64,000 nucleotides of DNA from Maniola hyperantus (lineage: Eukaryota; Arthropoda; Insecta; Lepidoptera; Nymphalidae). The DNA lies in NCBI RefSeq assembly GCF_902806685.2, contig NC_048556.1:11928734-11992733 (forward strand), in the 5' to 3' direction. The notes under the pieces were generated by a model. It made no database searches and had not been told where the DNA came from. It saw only the letters and a program-made list of their open reading frames with translations. Each line of letters begins with the position of its first letter. Position 1 is the first letter of the stretch. A program made the position numbers and the translations under genes. This document shows positions 23,501 through 32,837 of this stretch, one piece after another.

Positions 23501-25957
23501 CTACCTTCACGGCCGTCTCGCGGTTCGTAGTCGCTTAAAGTATTTGCCTCATTATAGAACAGCGCGAGCGCTCACATGCGACTTAGAAACTATTGAGCGA
23601 TTGAGTGATGACACTCGCCCAAGCATTGTGCGTTCAAATATGCACAATAATTAATTTAATTCTAACATCTTAGTTAAAATATTACCTTTTCTTCTCCTCC
23701 CCCTCTTCTTTGGCAGCCCGGGGACCTCCCCATTGACAAGCACTACAAAAACATTTTTACATATTTTGATAAATGAACCACTATACAGCATGCTCGATAA
23801 ATCATATATAGGTAACATGACAAAAATAATGTAGAGCCAAATGGTGCTAAAAATTCAGTTTCTGCTACTTGACAAATGTTCAAGAGGTTATTCTAATTCA
23901 CAGAAGTTTTTTAAGTTAATTTTGGCAATCAGCTGTTTGCAGAGTTGGTACATTGGAGTTTCATCACAAAGCTCAAGGTGTATATTATTTATTGGCAGGT
24001 ATGTATAGTTCTTCCTCATTGTGACAGGAGACCCATCCTTAGTAGTTTGTGATGATGATGATGATGATGACTGTATAATACTCCTTACCGTTAACATTTT
24101 TGTTTGATGTATTATGTTCACTTAGCAGATCATCAAACTCTTTCCCCGACTCCCACAACTTGTCATCTGTATTGCTGTTGTGATTTGACTCTGAAACACA
24201 AAATACCTTCAATGTATGGTACATTCTCTCTCCATAATTATAAACTTAGTGTTAAAGATGTTCTACTTAGAATTGACTATACTCTAGCCACAGAGAGAAG
24301 TTCGTACAGGGGTTTCTCTGTTACGTAATTCCATACAAATGACAAAGATAGAAACTCAGTGGGTGTTAACCATTTTGGGTCGCCAACCAATTACATTCCA
24401 TACAGAGCCTTCAACTCTATCTAGTTGTTGTAACCACAGAGTTGCAAAGAAACATGGAAATGTAAGGTGATGGGCCTAGTGGTTAAATCGATAGGCTATT
24501 GTTCAATGGGTCCTGGGTTCAGTCCCATGCATGAAACTGTAACTGTTGAAGCAAATAAATATCACATGTTAACAGTGTGAAGGAAAACATTGTTAGGGAT
24601 CCTGCATGCCTGAGAGTTCTCCACAATTTTCTGGGGGTGAGTGAAGTCTGCCAATCCACACTTGACTTAAAATGTGGGTTGGCAGCTTTAATGGCAGACT
24701 CATTTGACAGTGGGCTGGTGATGAGTTGAGATGATGATGATGATGCTACAATGAATGAAATGAGATACAAAAACAAGGTAGCTTTTGTACAGTAATGCAA
24801 GTGTATATGATCATCAGACGTTAACCTGACAATGTTTTGTTGAGCTTGATTTCCCCGAGGGCCATGTTGTCATCGTCCGCATCCCAGCAGCCGTCCACGG
24901 CCTCACTGGCATTCTCCGGCTCTACAACATACACTCTATATAGCGAAATTGACGGGAACAGGTATTTTATTGTGTTATAGAGTTTTCATTAAATAAAAAG
25001 TAAGAGAAAACAATGTAATTTTATTAATAACTAGCTGATGCCCGCAACTTCGTACGCGTGGATTTAGGTTTTAAAACTCCCGTGGGAAGTCATCAATTTT
25101 CCCGGACAGACAGACACACTTTCGCATTTATAATATTAGTATGGATTTCATGTCATAAAGAAGGCATGGCAAAAGAGCAATGCTGAGTTTCTAATTGGTT
25201 CTTTTTAGTAGGAACCAACCAGTGGTAGATTCACTTGATGATTCAAACTTGTAAAGGTTTAGTAGAAGAAAAATCTTTGTTTCTATTTCTATCAAAATTG
25301 TAGTAACCTGATTTGACACCATCATCAAACACTTTGTTCTCCTTCAGCATCAGCTCCAGCTGCTGATCCAGCTCCTCGCTCTTCACCTCCACGCCCTCCC
25401 GCTCCGCTTTGGGTATGACAGTCTCTAGGTAATGCCGTAGCGTGTGATCACTTTCTGTGCATTGCACGTTGAATGCATAGCACCGCTTCAGTTGGCGGCT
25501 ACAGTCTTTACAAATGAGACGCGGGAGCCCGTCTTCTTCTACAGGCTGGAAAAGTAAATGTATTTTAAGCAAGTGATAAATTCTCCGAAGATATGTAGAT
25601 ATCTAAACATAAGTTTTTATAAAAGCTCAAAGTAGGTATTGATACCATCTACTGTCCCCACCTTTAGGTTAACGATACGATACGCTTGTCCAACACAGCT
25701 TAAGTACAGTAGAAATGGTACAATTAATTCTAATCCTGAAACCTATCATTAAAGGTTGGTACCTAATTAGTAACTTCAATAAAATATTTCTTTAAAAGTA
25801 ACAGCCACATTAACAAAAAAATACGCACCGTAAGCTGTGTACAATTTGATATCATCTCACAGTATAAAATATTTCTTTTCACATAATAACTTGTATAAAT
25901 ATCGAAGGTTTGTTTTGATGATTCAAGACAGATTCTGCATATGATTTTGAAATCCAT
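11568..25957 (-). CDS. ZAD-C2H2 zinc finger protein
   Basis: Eleven exons in transcription order: 25957-25829, 25545-25308, 24921-24826, 24190-24089, 23742-23686, 23308-23149, 22690-22566, 15203-15084, 12860-12719, 12293-12149 and 11780-11568 (1527 nt, 508 aa); phases agree at every junction. The N-terminus is a ZAD with C7/C10 and C55/C58, a dimerisation domain common in insect nuclear zinc-finger factors. An acidic linker and a basic KKRGRRRK patch (about 200) follow, then nine C2H2 fingers from C225 to about 465. Finger 8 has C-x1-C instead of C-x2-C. The intron after exon 7 is 7.4 kb because of nested transposons, and exon 8 ends in a 22-copy donor array. Presumably a sequence-specific transcription regulator; I do not recognise a specific ortholog. 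Confidence 0.92.
11771..12064 (-). repeat. Seven-copy array of the last splice acceptor (zinc-finger gene)
   Basis: Imperfect units of about 40-47 bp. Read on the minus strand, each contains an AT-rich intron piece, a TTTGTCAG or TTGGTCAG acceptor-like end and about 8 bases matching the start of the last exon (GTCCACAC). The copy joined to the exon at 11780 is the real acceptor in the model; six decoys lie upstream in the same intron. Units differ by substitutions and small indels, so the array is older than the 102-bp array. Confidence 0.9.
12317..12480 (+). repeat. Interspersed repeat end (ACAGTCTAGGCCTGAAATAAAG)
   Basis: Shares AGGCCTGAAATAAAGC and the TTGGAAGGCCGAGGCG block with 15345-15425, which is in the opposite orientation, and with 8852-8895. 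Probably the end of a DNA transposon/MITE family. Confidence 0.65.
12917..15158 (-). repeat. 22 x 102-bp array of exon 8 end plus splice donor
   Basis: The period is 102 bp for 22 units. In gene sense, each unit carries the codons from K319 to G342 (second half of finger 4, linker, first half of finger 5), the donor GTATAT and about 26 bp of intron. Units 3, 6, 10 and 13 in transcription order carry one substitution (Lys to Asn). The last unit has a 1-bp deletion in a C-run. The period equals 34 stop-free codons, so long artefactual ORFs appear on both strands. The stated gene model uses the first donor (15084). Confidence 0.97.
15345..15425 (-). repeat. Interspersed repeat end, inverted partner of 12317
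   Basis: Reverse copy of the repeat at 12317-12480, lying just upstream (gene sense) of exon 8. The two inverted copies bracket the 102-bp array and exon 9. Confidence 0.65.
15892..19650 (-). CDS. LINE ORF2: endonuclease, reverse transcriptase, RNase H
   Basis: Intact 1252-aa polyprotein. The N-terminal APE-type endonuclease shows QWNSKSL, ISETWL, GDLNTHH (~150) and GSDHFP (~225). The reverse transcriptase shows SYRPIALSS and the catalytic YADD (~675). RNase H shows TDASK (~966), the acidic LTDS motif and IPGHSGIPGNETAD. A C-terminal CECG...H...C knuckle lies near 1185. This order, with RNase H, is typical of the I superfamily rather than jockey. ORF2 overlaps ORF1 by about 98 bp in another frame; the first ATG is used as start, although the true initiation mechanism is unknown. 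All catalytic motifs are present, so the copy may be competent. Confidence 0.93.
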   Translation of the reverse strand: MKYPYRPTLPTTYPNCLRSSKTAPIILLQWNSKSLRPKKHELLSLINLHNPAIVAISETWLLPGSRFRVPGFTCLRDDRNDGYAGSAVFVRHSISYSQIPLPAHSDQINAVAVRALNISFVSLYIPHPSPSILPELQSILSSVPSPIIAMGDLNTHHTMWGCYGCDGFASLLIDILDDVGLCILNDGSPTRRVFPNQNPKTAVDLSLCSPNLASQISWKILPSTHGSDHFPLVLSLNNRSLPQPNHDPLLKYNLKKKLNWAAYAQSVDCMIDSLPGLEGDESALTCYNLFVTSLKSSADSHIPKKHPPKNHLLSSPWWDEECRDLFGQRTAAEELYSNCMTQDNFCKYQRLDAKVKRLVIKKKKSSWIRFCENLSPRSPSTIVWTNVRRFRRSLNHSDPTSNNPSDWLNNFADKLAPPYVPYVDSFPNSAPAPITDEMDAPFSFSELQTALNGLRDSTPGEDGVPYSFLTNLDDKAKYYFLNIINKCFEIGIIPDSWKSQIVIPILKPGKNPLDPNSYRPIALSSTLAKIVEHLLKNRLEWLIESRNILPSSQFGFRKGLSTTDSLSILTTDIRLAFTKGEYLVGIFLDIASAYDNVLLPVLRQKLQNLSIPPRLIHLICNLLFCRSILVKHQSTYLPPRLVWKGLPQGSVLSPLLYSIYTHDLELSVNSFCNILQYADDIVLYHSSGSVEEISCRINSALFYLGQWLSGHGLSLSVGKCQAVVFSRKRSLPTFHFSFEDQPIYLADKSKFLGIYLDNRLTGLAHSEHVLKKCEKGINVIRAVAGVWWGAHPYSLKLLYNALVRSHMDYCMFVLDPFNKSAVDKLNKVQYKCLRIILGAMKTSPTNALQVECVDPPLTIRRQYLCDRFVSKMLQLSSHPLWPRLTKLSKFPQSRNTSSYLLDSFLKYTSLPHPISTFPINPLFSTPYKALVFNPPIITDIGLTKGSPDTNAKLQTIIHQNWPNHLLIYTDASKLSPSGCVGAACWIPRYKIILKFKCPPETSVFTGEATALLEAILYALSHNIQQTVILTDSLSCLMSIKENPFRSKSRSSIVLQIREALFSCNQKGLSILLVWIPGHSGIPGNETADSCAKTAIESGSLEHFKNSPQDLSALAKSYMDKSWNMCWNKSKLIKGKFYASIQPNIPRRPWFFRHRYANRWISSTISRLRLGHSCTPVHLAKLRIRDNSLCECGLHEGTVSHILFNCPKLLHPLYDVLPHKVPRPINVECLLMFVFSPYCRFLCKYIEYNKIKL
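19553..20923 (-). CDS. LINE ORF1 (gag-like nucleic-acid-binding protein)
   Basis: Intact 456-aa protein. Three cysteine knuckles lie between about 237 and 295 (CLNCCRFGHTKTIC, CYKC...H, CLYCSGKHFSTDKAC), preceded by an RRM-like region and followed by a proline/serine-rich tail. ORF1 proteins of I-type LINEs coat the element RNA. It lies directly upstream of ORF2 with a short overlap. Confidence 0.9.
   Translation of the reverse strand: MNIHPPSEPPDPGVSNPTSRKRQGEDGPVPSASKKTITDPTQTNPSVQNFYVHPSFSEGPKSYSIDDKGPFIVQVAREVEDPSSGASLRAITFGQFLHKHKIGSIIHDGVKNIGRNKVTVEFSTAAAANNFLTNPILSMCKFKAHIPSYNVTRMGLVKGVPVDWSMGELADSMELPPGCGEVVKARRLNRKVLTDNTTTWVPTQSVVLTFRGQMLPSKVYSYHTSLPVDTYKLPTIQCLNCCRFGHTKTICRSKPRCYKCTQPHTGDSCEADKESATCLYCSGKHFSTDKACPEFSRQQSIKTVMSQDNISYMEAASQFPPVRRSYAEMTKEMLSPPAFSPLKTPSRPSHQTSNKSYRQTIIRPPRPRAPLARGYDKRAHQNIVADPSSSLPNGSVINNTNSPSGNLPMLEQITSLLLTLLSPCSEIPLPPNVANNLSQLFKILQNGPNNPIAMEQ
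21207..21494 (+). mobile_element. LINE/SINE tail insertion with CA microsatellite
   Basis: Absent from copy B of the TIR element, so an insertion. It is flanked by ATAAC (21202-21206 and 21490-21494). It starts with a CA-rich microsatellite and ends in an A-rich AAATAAAATAAAAAATAAC tail, as expected for target-primed insertion of a 5'-truncated retroelement. Confidence 0.75.
22480..22549 (+). mobile_element. LINE (RTE-type) 3' tail fragment
   Basis: Contains CCTATGTCCAGCAGTGGACG and a TTGATGATGATGAG tail. The tail ends 16 nt from the exon 7 donor of the zinc-finger gene, on the opposite strand to the gene. Confidence 0.75.
22847..23128 (-). mobile_element. Non-LTR retrotransposon C-terminal remnant
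   Basis: The 93-codon frame ends with RTTRIWNTLPASVIP followed by TFKSRV, the conserved C-terminal signature of jockey/CR1/RTE-type reverse transcriptases. Truncated at the 5' side. It lies in the intron between exons 6 and 7 of the zinc-finger gene. Confidence 0.75.
24055..24070 (+). repeat. GAT microsatellite beside exon 4 donor
   Basis: A (GATGAT)n run ending about 18 nt from the donor of the exon ending at 24089. Probably the tail of a decayed SINE/LINE of the families seen elsewhere. Confidence 0.7.
24465..24740 (+). mobile_element. tRNA-derived SINE, diverged
   Basis: The head (GGGCCTAGTGGTTAAATCGA) and B box (GGGTTCAGTCCC) resemble a tRNA promoter. The body shares TGCATGCCTGAGAGTTCTCC and CTGCCAATCCACACTTG with the other SINEs, and the tail is TGAGATGATGATGATG. 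Confidence 0.75.
25031..25145 (-). mobile_element. Helitron-like element, internally deleted
   Basis: The reverse-strand 3' end reads ACTAGCTGATGCCCGC on the plus strand, and the 5' end reads TTATAATATTAGTATGGA. Both termini match the element at 8527, but it is only about 115 bp. Confidence 0.7.
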
Positions 25958-26473
25958 GATTTGTATAGGCCACCGTAAGGTACCCTATATTCAATGTACT
26001 CTGTGCCGTAAGGTTTATGTAACAGCCCGTGTTATTGTTAACGCAGTAATTGTTAAAGTTAATTTGTAAAAAAATATTCTTAATTTCAATGTTATTTGAT
26101 GGTTATCTTATCTTTTGTCTCTGATAGTATTGTGTTGTGACAGCACTGACAATGACATATTTTTGCTTTTTTTTGTATGGTATCCATTCCATGATCAAAT
26201 CGATTACTTTTTTATAAAAGCAGGAATCGATCCTGGGAGGAGGAAGGTTAAAATCGTAAATTCCAGTTTTCTGCAGGTCGCATCACTACACCGTCAATAG
26301 CATTGACATCAATTTGACTGATGCTTTTTGACTTTGACATTGACATTTATTATAGAAAATGAATGTTGGCGACTTGGCGACGCGACGGGCGCGTTATTTT
26401 ATTTTATATTTTATCGTACCTAACTTTCTAAATAAACAAACGATTTTACTAAAGTATTACTGAAACATTAACG
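25958..26473. promoter_or_regulatory. Bidirectional promoter interval, ZAD-ZNF / PPME1
   Basis: 516 bp separate the start codons of two divergently transcribed, otherwise unrelated housekeeping-type genes. A GC-rich core (GGCGACTTGGCGACGCGACG, about 26367) lies about 90 bp before the PPME1 ATG. No TATA box was recognised on either side. Confidence 0.6.
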
Positions 26474-29400
26474 ATGTCGTCGTTACAGAAGACTATAATG
26501 AAGAACAAACTTCCACCCAGAATCCCCAGGACATCTAAGTGAGTAAAAATAATTTCTTTTTGGATTTACAACAAACAGTTTCATCAAACTGTTATTGCTG
26601 AATAAATTATGGTAAACAATTTACTTTAGTAGGTAGGTGTTGCATGTATTAGTAAGTTACTAGTATGCTATATTTTGAAGAATAAAGATTAAGAAAATTA
26701 CTTACCTGTACAAAAATTTTGAATACCTACCTATTTGTTTTTGTAAGGCAATCTAGACTGAAAACTTGTCAAAAACCTAGAAAGGATCTCTTTTTACTTA
26801 TGAAGAAAGGAATCGTCTTATACAAATATATAAAAGTTCTGACTTCTGACTCATCAACACTTAGCCCAAATTCTTGGACCTAGAAAGCTGAAATGCTCAG
26901 AGGTCCCCTTTATAATGTAGACAAGCAGTAAGGTCGGGTTTATAGAAATAGCCACAGGAGTGAAGCTGCAGGTGATCACTAGTGCAAATAACTTCATTTA
27001 TTTTATTTTTATTTGTACTAAAAAAAATTACAAAAAAGAGAAAAAGAGAGCATAAGTGGTCAGGGAAGCAGTTATCTCTGTGAGAGATCTCTACCAGTGA
27101 CCCTCGGCAGTGCGTGAGGTTGTAAATGGAGTAGAGTAGGTACAAAAAGAAGATGGCAAGTATTCATAAAAAGAACATAATAGTTACTATGTAATATTGT
27201 ATAATATATTATACATAAATTAAAATAATTGTATGCCTGTTTTATAGCATCTAGATAAGATACGAGACCTATAAGTGATATAAGATATACATATTCAGTT
27301 GAATAATTGAACATATTACAGATATAATATCTGTTGGTGTAGACTGGCTCCATTTGGTGGCGCTCGGCGGAAGGATTACTCCCCGATATCCTGGAAGAAC
27401 TACTTTGAGAAGTATGTGGATGTGGAGATAGCGGCGGGGGTGTTCCGGGTGTACCTGTCTCCAGAGCCTGACCACCCGGAGCGGCCGAGGATAGTCACCC
27501 TGCACGGCGGGGGGTACTCGGGGCTGAGCTGGGCTTTGTTCACAGTAGGTACAGCATACTCATGTGCCAGTATACATGCTAAGTAAAACTTCTGCTTAGG
27601 TTGCACTTGATGTCTATAACAAAATCATGAATACAACTTGTCTTGAAGTGATAGTTGGGATAGACTACATAGATGATTCCATTATGTAATTAGTTAAAAA
27701 CTTGCAAAAAACCATTGAAATAATGAAAAGGCTGATGAAAAAGTTCAAATACTGAGGGACTCAGAATCATTACTTGAATCCCTGGTTTTTTTTTTGGTTA
27801 GTGTGTCCCGTACACCCTGTACATTTATTACATTATACTGATTTATAAATTTAAATGGAAGACATGTGGCCTAGGTGTGACACCTTGCTTGCTGATTGCA
27901 ATTGGGATGATAACTATGTCAAAAATAAATTATTTCTTAGGAATTATTAAACCATATTGAATTGTATTGATTAAACTAAAAAAAAGTACGCCAAATTACG
28001 TCAAACGTTTATGACGTCACATCTGTGTATTTCATACAAGCTCCCTTACTAATTTTGATTTTAGATAAAAAAGTAGCTGATGATTTGACTAGTAGTCATC
28101 ATCCTTATTATTAAGCAATGTTGATCCCAGTTGGTAACTGACTCAGCCTGTCTTGGTTACTGTTCCAGGAGGAGATAACGAGCCTCATTCACTGCCAGGT
28201 GGTGTCCATGGACATCCGGGGCCACGGGGAGACTCAGGCTCAGGACTGTGACGATCTCAGCATTGACACTTTAGTCAGGTACAAAATCCCACAACCGTCA
28301 ATTTGTGGCAGCATCACAAATATGATGCAGAACCCTTTGTGTGTGAGTCTGACTTACACTTGACTGGGTTTTTCAATAATCAATTGTAGATATGAATGAA
28401 TAATTTTCCGCCCTGCAGTGACGTAGGGTCGGTGCTGCTGAAGCTGTTTGGTGAGCAGATGCCTCCGCTCATCCTGCTGGGGCACTCCATGGGCGGCGCC
28501 ATCGCCGTGCGCGCCTCGCACCTGCCGGCCCTGGAGCCCTACGTGCAGGGGGTGGTGGTCATTGATGTTGTGGAAGGTATTATTATGTACAACCCATCGG
28601 AAATATTTGAGAACCTGGCTTAGTGACGTCATGCAATGCACTTGCACTGAGATAGGCGAAAACGGGTGAGCTGCGGGGAAGCGCATTCCAGCGAGGTGCG
28701 CAGATATTTCCGACGGGTTGTATCTATATAACGTACCGATGGATCAGCAAATCCCTACTTATCACTATCCCACTTCGACTGCCGAGCGACAGCAAGCTAC
28801 ACCACTGGTGTCCGACCTCTCGCTCTAACTTGTTAGTCAAAGTGGGAAAGCGATAAGTAGCTACTTGCATCAAGTAGGTAGGTATTAGGCGCGCTCTATC
28901 CACCTTTAGGTTTGTATTATCCGGTGCCCGGTGGGAGCTCTATGGTTTTCTAGGATAAAAAGTAACCTATGTCATTCTCCATATCTTTAACTATACCCAT
29001 GCAAAAAAACCTTGCCAATATGTTGCTATGTCGCACGTGTTTGAAGGATAAACCAATAAACTAACAAACACACTTTCACATTACATATGGGTAGTGATGT
29101 AACCCAGAATATTAGCTACTAGCTTCAACTTCGTCCGCGGTACATAATTTATAGTCTGCCCCATAGCACTCAGGAATAATGTAGCTTTCTAATGGTGAAA
29201 GAATTTCTAAAATTAGTTCAGCAGTTCCAGAGATTACTTCCTGCAAACAAACTTAAAAACTTCACCTCTTTATGATATTATGGTATAGATAAGTATGCCA
29301 AGTTGCATCCAAATCCATTCCAGTACAACAGAATTAGTAACATTTATGAATACAACGTGACTGTTAATGTATGTGTATGTAATTACACATTATTAAATAT

Positions 29401-32400
29401 ATTATCCTACAATTAAAACATCAATATTACTCATAATATTATTGTTGTATATTTATTATTCATCTATCACTATATTATATATTAATATATGTATATATAT
29501 TATGTATTATATATGTACCTGTGTATATCTTTATCTATATATTATTATTAAGGCATTTCTGTGCCTATTAATATACATATTACTTATATTATCTTTATGT
29601 TCCCTAACAACTTACGTACACCTTAAACCCAGTTTTCACTAGCCCTTAAATCCTCTTCAACCTAGTTGGCTGGTAGAGATCGCTTCACAGCGATAAGGCC
29701 GCTGATTGTATGTTCTTCTCTTACATGTTTCTTTTTGTGTCTTTTCTTTTTGGTGTACAATAAAGAATATTAAACTAAACTAAACTGTTGCAGGAACAGC
29801 AATGGAAGCCCTGGCCAGCATGCAGAGCTTCCTGCGCAGCCGCCCCACGCACTTCAAGAGCATAGAGCACGCCGTGGAGTGGTGGTATGTATCTGTCGTA
29901 CTTTACAGTTTCTCGCTGGTTCTTCTCAGTAGGAGTGGCATTCCGAACCAGTGGTACATGCATTTAACGATTCAAAAGTACTTTGTAAAAGTTTATTTGA
30001 ATAAAAACATTTCTGTTTATTGTTTTCAGAGCTCTAAGCTCAAGCAAGGAACTTTAAATTCAGTTTTCAGTAGATAATGTTGGTTTGGCAGTGTGCGCAG
30101 CGGGCAGGTGCGGAACGTGGAGTCGGCGCGGGTGTCCATGCCCAGTCAGATTGTCAAGTGAGTATACTCAGTGTCTAACACTGAATGATAGCCACCGAGG
30201 TTGGTTGCTTTGCACATTGCTGCTCCACTGGGTGATATAAAAATAACTCCAGGCGGAGCTTCGCGCTCTTTTTTCACTTTTGCTTAAAATATTTATTTGA
30301 ATATCAGTTGCACAACGGACGAGCTCGCCACCAAGGAAATAGAAGACTACAAGAGCGCGCCCCCCTCCCCCCTGCTGCCCACCTCGCACGGCGTGCGCGA
30401 TGACGTCATCGCCGAGGAGAGTGACGAGGGGGACGCGGACATGCGCGAGGGGGGCGGAGAGGGGGTGGTGCAGGGCGCCGAGGGGGACGCGCCGCACTTT
30501 GTGATGCCCTCGCCGGTGGAGGGGGGCGGCTTGAGGTGAGTTTTTGTAGAGCTTTCATAATTTGCATATGCATGGAGAAAAGATCTGGCACAGAGGGTGG
30601 AAGTGCACCAAACGGCATCAGTGGCGTGCGGTGCGGTAGTAGAAAAAAGAGGATGGAATAATGTCAAACACTCCTTTGTAAAGGCGATAGAACACCTAAA
30701 GAGAACTATCGTCTCTTCAGTGCTTCAGGCGTTCTTACAAGCTTAACAAGCAAGTTTGGGATTATAGTACAAGTCTCTCTCTTACAAGAGTGCTCGTTTT
30801 TGAATCCAATCAAATGAAAGAAGTTTGTACTGGGGTCTGTGGGGCCGCGGCCCAAAGCAAACCAATACTCCATAATATGTGGTCAGACATTCGTTTTATA
30901 GAGTTGGAACTTGTGCTCGGCCGCAAAATGCTATTGGAAAGGGTGACTTCTAAAAGAGAAGAAATGTGGTAAAAACAAGTTTTTACTTAAAATAGATTTT
31001 GTCACAAAAATTAGAATTATTTTCTGTCTAGGTATCGTTGGCGCGTAGACCTGTCCCGTTCGGAACGTCACTGGTCGGGCTGGTTCCTGGGACTATCGGC
31101 CGCCTTTCTGTCCACCCGGGCCCCCCGGCTCCTGCTGCTGGCCTCCATCGAGGGCCTGGACCGAGCGCTCACCGTGGGACAGATGCAAGGTGACTGCGAA
31201 CTGGGTACTCTGATCACACACCACTCTCACTGGCGAGCCGGAACTTGAAGAACAATAGTCATACTTATATACCTAATAGTTTCTTATTAATTTATAGACA
31301 AGAGGACCTTGAGTCATATCGGTTCAATCCCCAACATAGTTGGAACTGATGCCCTTGGGGGACAATTTATTTCATACTATGGCCGAACTACTGTGTCCTT
31401 ATAATGTGCTATGGCTATGATTGGCTGCCATAGTATGAAATAAATTGTATGTCAAATGCTTTCAGATGGTATAAATAAATAATCTTTATTTTTCATTAAT
31501 AACTAATTACAAACATGAGGTTAGCATAGGTTTAACACTATTGGGGGACCAAGGTGTCCTTTCCTATCTAAATTATTCATTTTACTTGTGTTTCTTTTAC
31601 ATCAGCATTAATATAGTTGTTTTAATTAACACTATTGTGTTTGGCACGTATAAATACGAACAATGTATTGATTTCAGGCAAGTTCCAGATGCAAGTGCTG
31701 ACGAGGTGCGGCCACGCCGTGCACGAGGACTCCCCCGCCGAGGTGCGTTACGCAACACTTTTTCTAATTAAATCTTTCTTGTTGTCTATGACTGAAATAA
31801 AAAGAGTATTTATCGCACAGAAAAAGTGCATCCGTGCAATCACTGGTAAGGCTCCATATGAATCGTGTAAACCGATTTTTAAAAGTTTGGGAATCCTTAC
31901 ACTCCCTTGTATATATATCTTAGAGATAGCGATGTTTGTTAAAACCAACATGCATCTTTTCAAGACTGCAAGGGAGGTATTTCCGCGCGGAACTAGAAAT
32001 AGGGAAAGGCTGATGTTAAACAAGACGCCCAGGACAGCCACGTATTTAAAGAATTGTAGTGCCATGTGTGTAAAAGTCTATAATGCAATTCCTAAATCTG
32101 TAAAAGTGGCTGTCGCAAAATGTATTTTATTCTGTTGGTGAGTTTTTAGAATTTAAGCACAAGAATTAGAATGAATTTGATTAAGTTATTAATATTATTG
32201 ACTGACATTTATATCTTTGACACAATATGATACTCTTATCGGATGTACTGCCTACTTTGTCAAAACATTTGTACGTCAGGGCTTCCTGACTGGATATGCT
32301 GGCAACTCTCTATTGTAAACACCTTGTCTTCCCATATTCACACAAATAAATTATTTCATTTCATTTCATATATTTGCAGTAATATTAGTATGGTTTCCCC

Positions 32401-32504
32401 GGCAGGTGGCGCGAGTGCTGGCGGCCTTCGCGCTGCGCCACCGCCTCACGGCGCCCACGGCGCGCGGGGAGCAGCTGCAGCTGATCTGCGCGCCCGGCTG
32501 CTGA
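26474..32504 (+). CDS. PPME1: Protein phosphatase methylesterase 1
   Basis: Ten exons: 26474-26538, 27343-27544, 28169-28278, 28419-28576, 29794-29884, 30092-30157, 30308-30535, 31032-31189, 31678-31742 and 32406-32504 (1242 nt, 413 aa), all GT-AG and in phase. An alpha/beta hydrolase that removes the methyl ester from the C-terminal leucine of the PP2A catalytic subunit. Visible are the oxyanion/HGGG region (LHGGGYSGLSW), DIRGHGET, the nucleophile elbow LLGHSMGGA, the aspartate strand VVVIDVVEGTA and the C-terminal catalytic histidine in RCGHAVHED. Exon 7 encodes a low-complexity acidic/glycine insert (about residues 235-300), a variable loop in this family. Slightly longer than the ~390 aa usual for vertebrates, mainly from this loop. 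Poly(A) signal AATAAA at 32643. Confidence 0.96.
28588..28722. mobile_element. MITE starting 11 nt after PPME1 exon 4
   Basis: The inverted ends TACAACCCATCGGAAATAT and ATATTTCCGACGGGTTGTA bound 135 bp. The left end begins 11 nt after the exon 4 donor. Confidence 0.85.
28752..28861. mobile_element. Hairpin MITE in PPME1 intron 4
   Basis: Near-complementary ends CTACTTATCACTATCCCACT and AGTGGGAAAGCGATAAGTAG over about 110 bp. Would fold into a hairpin when transcribed. Confidence 0.75.
28910..29095 (-). mobile_element. Helitron-like fragment, reverse
   Basis: Shares AACCTATGTCATTCTCCATA, ACTATACCCATGCAAAAAA and AACAAACACACTTTCACAT with 49755-49926. Confidence 0.65.
29640..29787 (+). mobile_element. 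LINE 3' end abutting PPME1 exon 5
   Basis: Contains TTGGCTGGTAGAGATCGCTT, AGCGATAAGGCCGC and GTACAATAAAGAATATTAAA, a common lepidopteran LINE 3' end, then the tail AACTAAACTAAACTG. The tail ends about 6 nt before the exon 5 acceptor AG, so the CTAAAC repeats could serve as branch point. Confidence 0.75.
31755..32369 (+). mobile_element. Non-LTR retrotransposon remnant in PPME1 intron 9
   Basis: A ~130-codon frame shows AQKKCIRAITGKAPYESCK, LGILTLPCIYILE and YNAIPKSVK, the C-terminal thumb/tail of jockey/CR1-like reverse transcriptases. It runs into a 3' tail with TATTGTAAACACCTTGTC and ATTTCATTTCATTTCATA. It starts about 12 nt after the exon 9 donor and ends about 36 nt before exon 10, so it makes up nearly the whole intron. 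Confidence 0.8.
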
Positions 32505-32681
32505 CTTGCGACGCACAGTACGCACACACACACACAACGCGTCACCTGACTTGAAACGCATTTACACATACATTCAAAATTGAACCTTATCAGTTTAATT
32601 ATTATGGATTTATTTTTAAACGAACAACTTTACCCGTGGCTGAATAAATTTTTTAATCATACGACTGTTAGTGGTTATCAG

Positions 32682-32837
32682 CGTAACAAATGACTCCTCA
32701 CGCGTCATTTTAACTTTTTGTGTCAGATTTCATGTCAAAAGTACGATTTTAGCCCTTATTTTAAAGGTGAACCGTACTTTTGACATGATAGTTGACCCAT
32801 AGAGTTAAAATGGCGCGTGAGGAGTCATTTTCTTACG
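32682..32837. mobile_element. MITE with AAATGACTCCTCACGCG termini
   Basis: Inverted ends near CGTAACAAATGACTCC and GGAGTCATTTTCTTACG, 156 bp. Core related to the MITE at 11018. Confidence 0.82.

Noticed and set aside
31635..32141. A 168-codon extension of PPME1 after exon 9
   Set aside because: The sequence beyond 31742 is a LINE remnant; exon 9 ends at a GTGCGT donor and the C-terminal exon at 32406 continues in frame.
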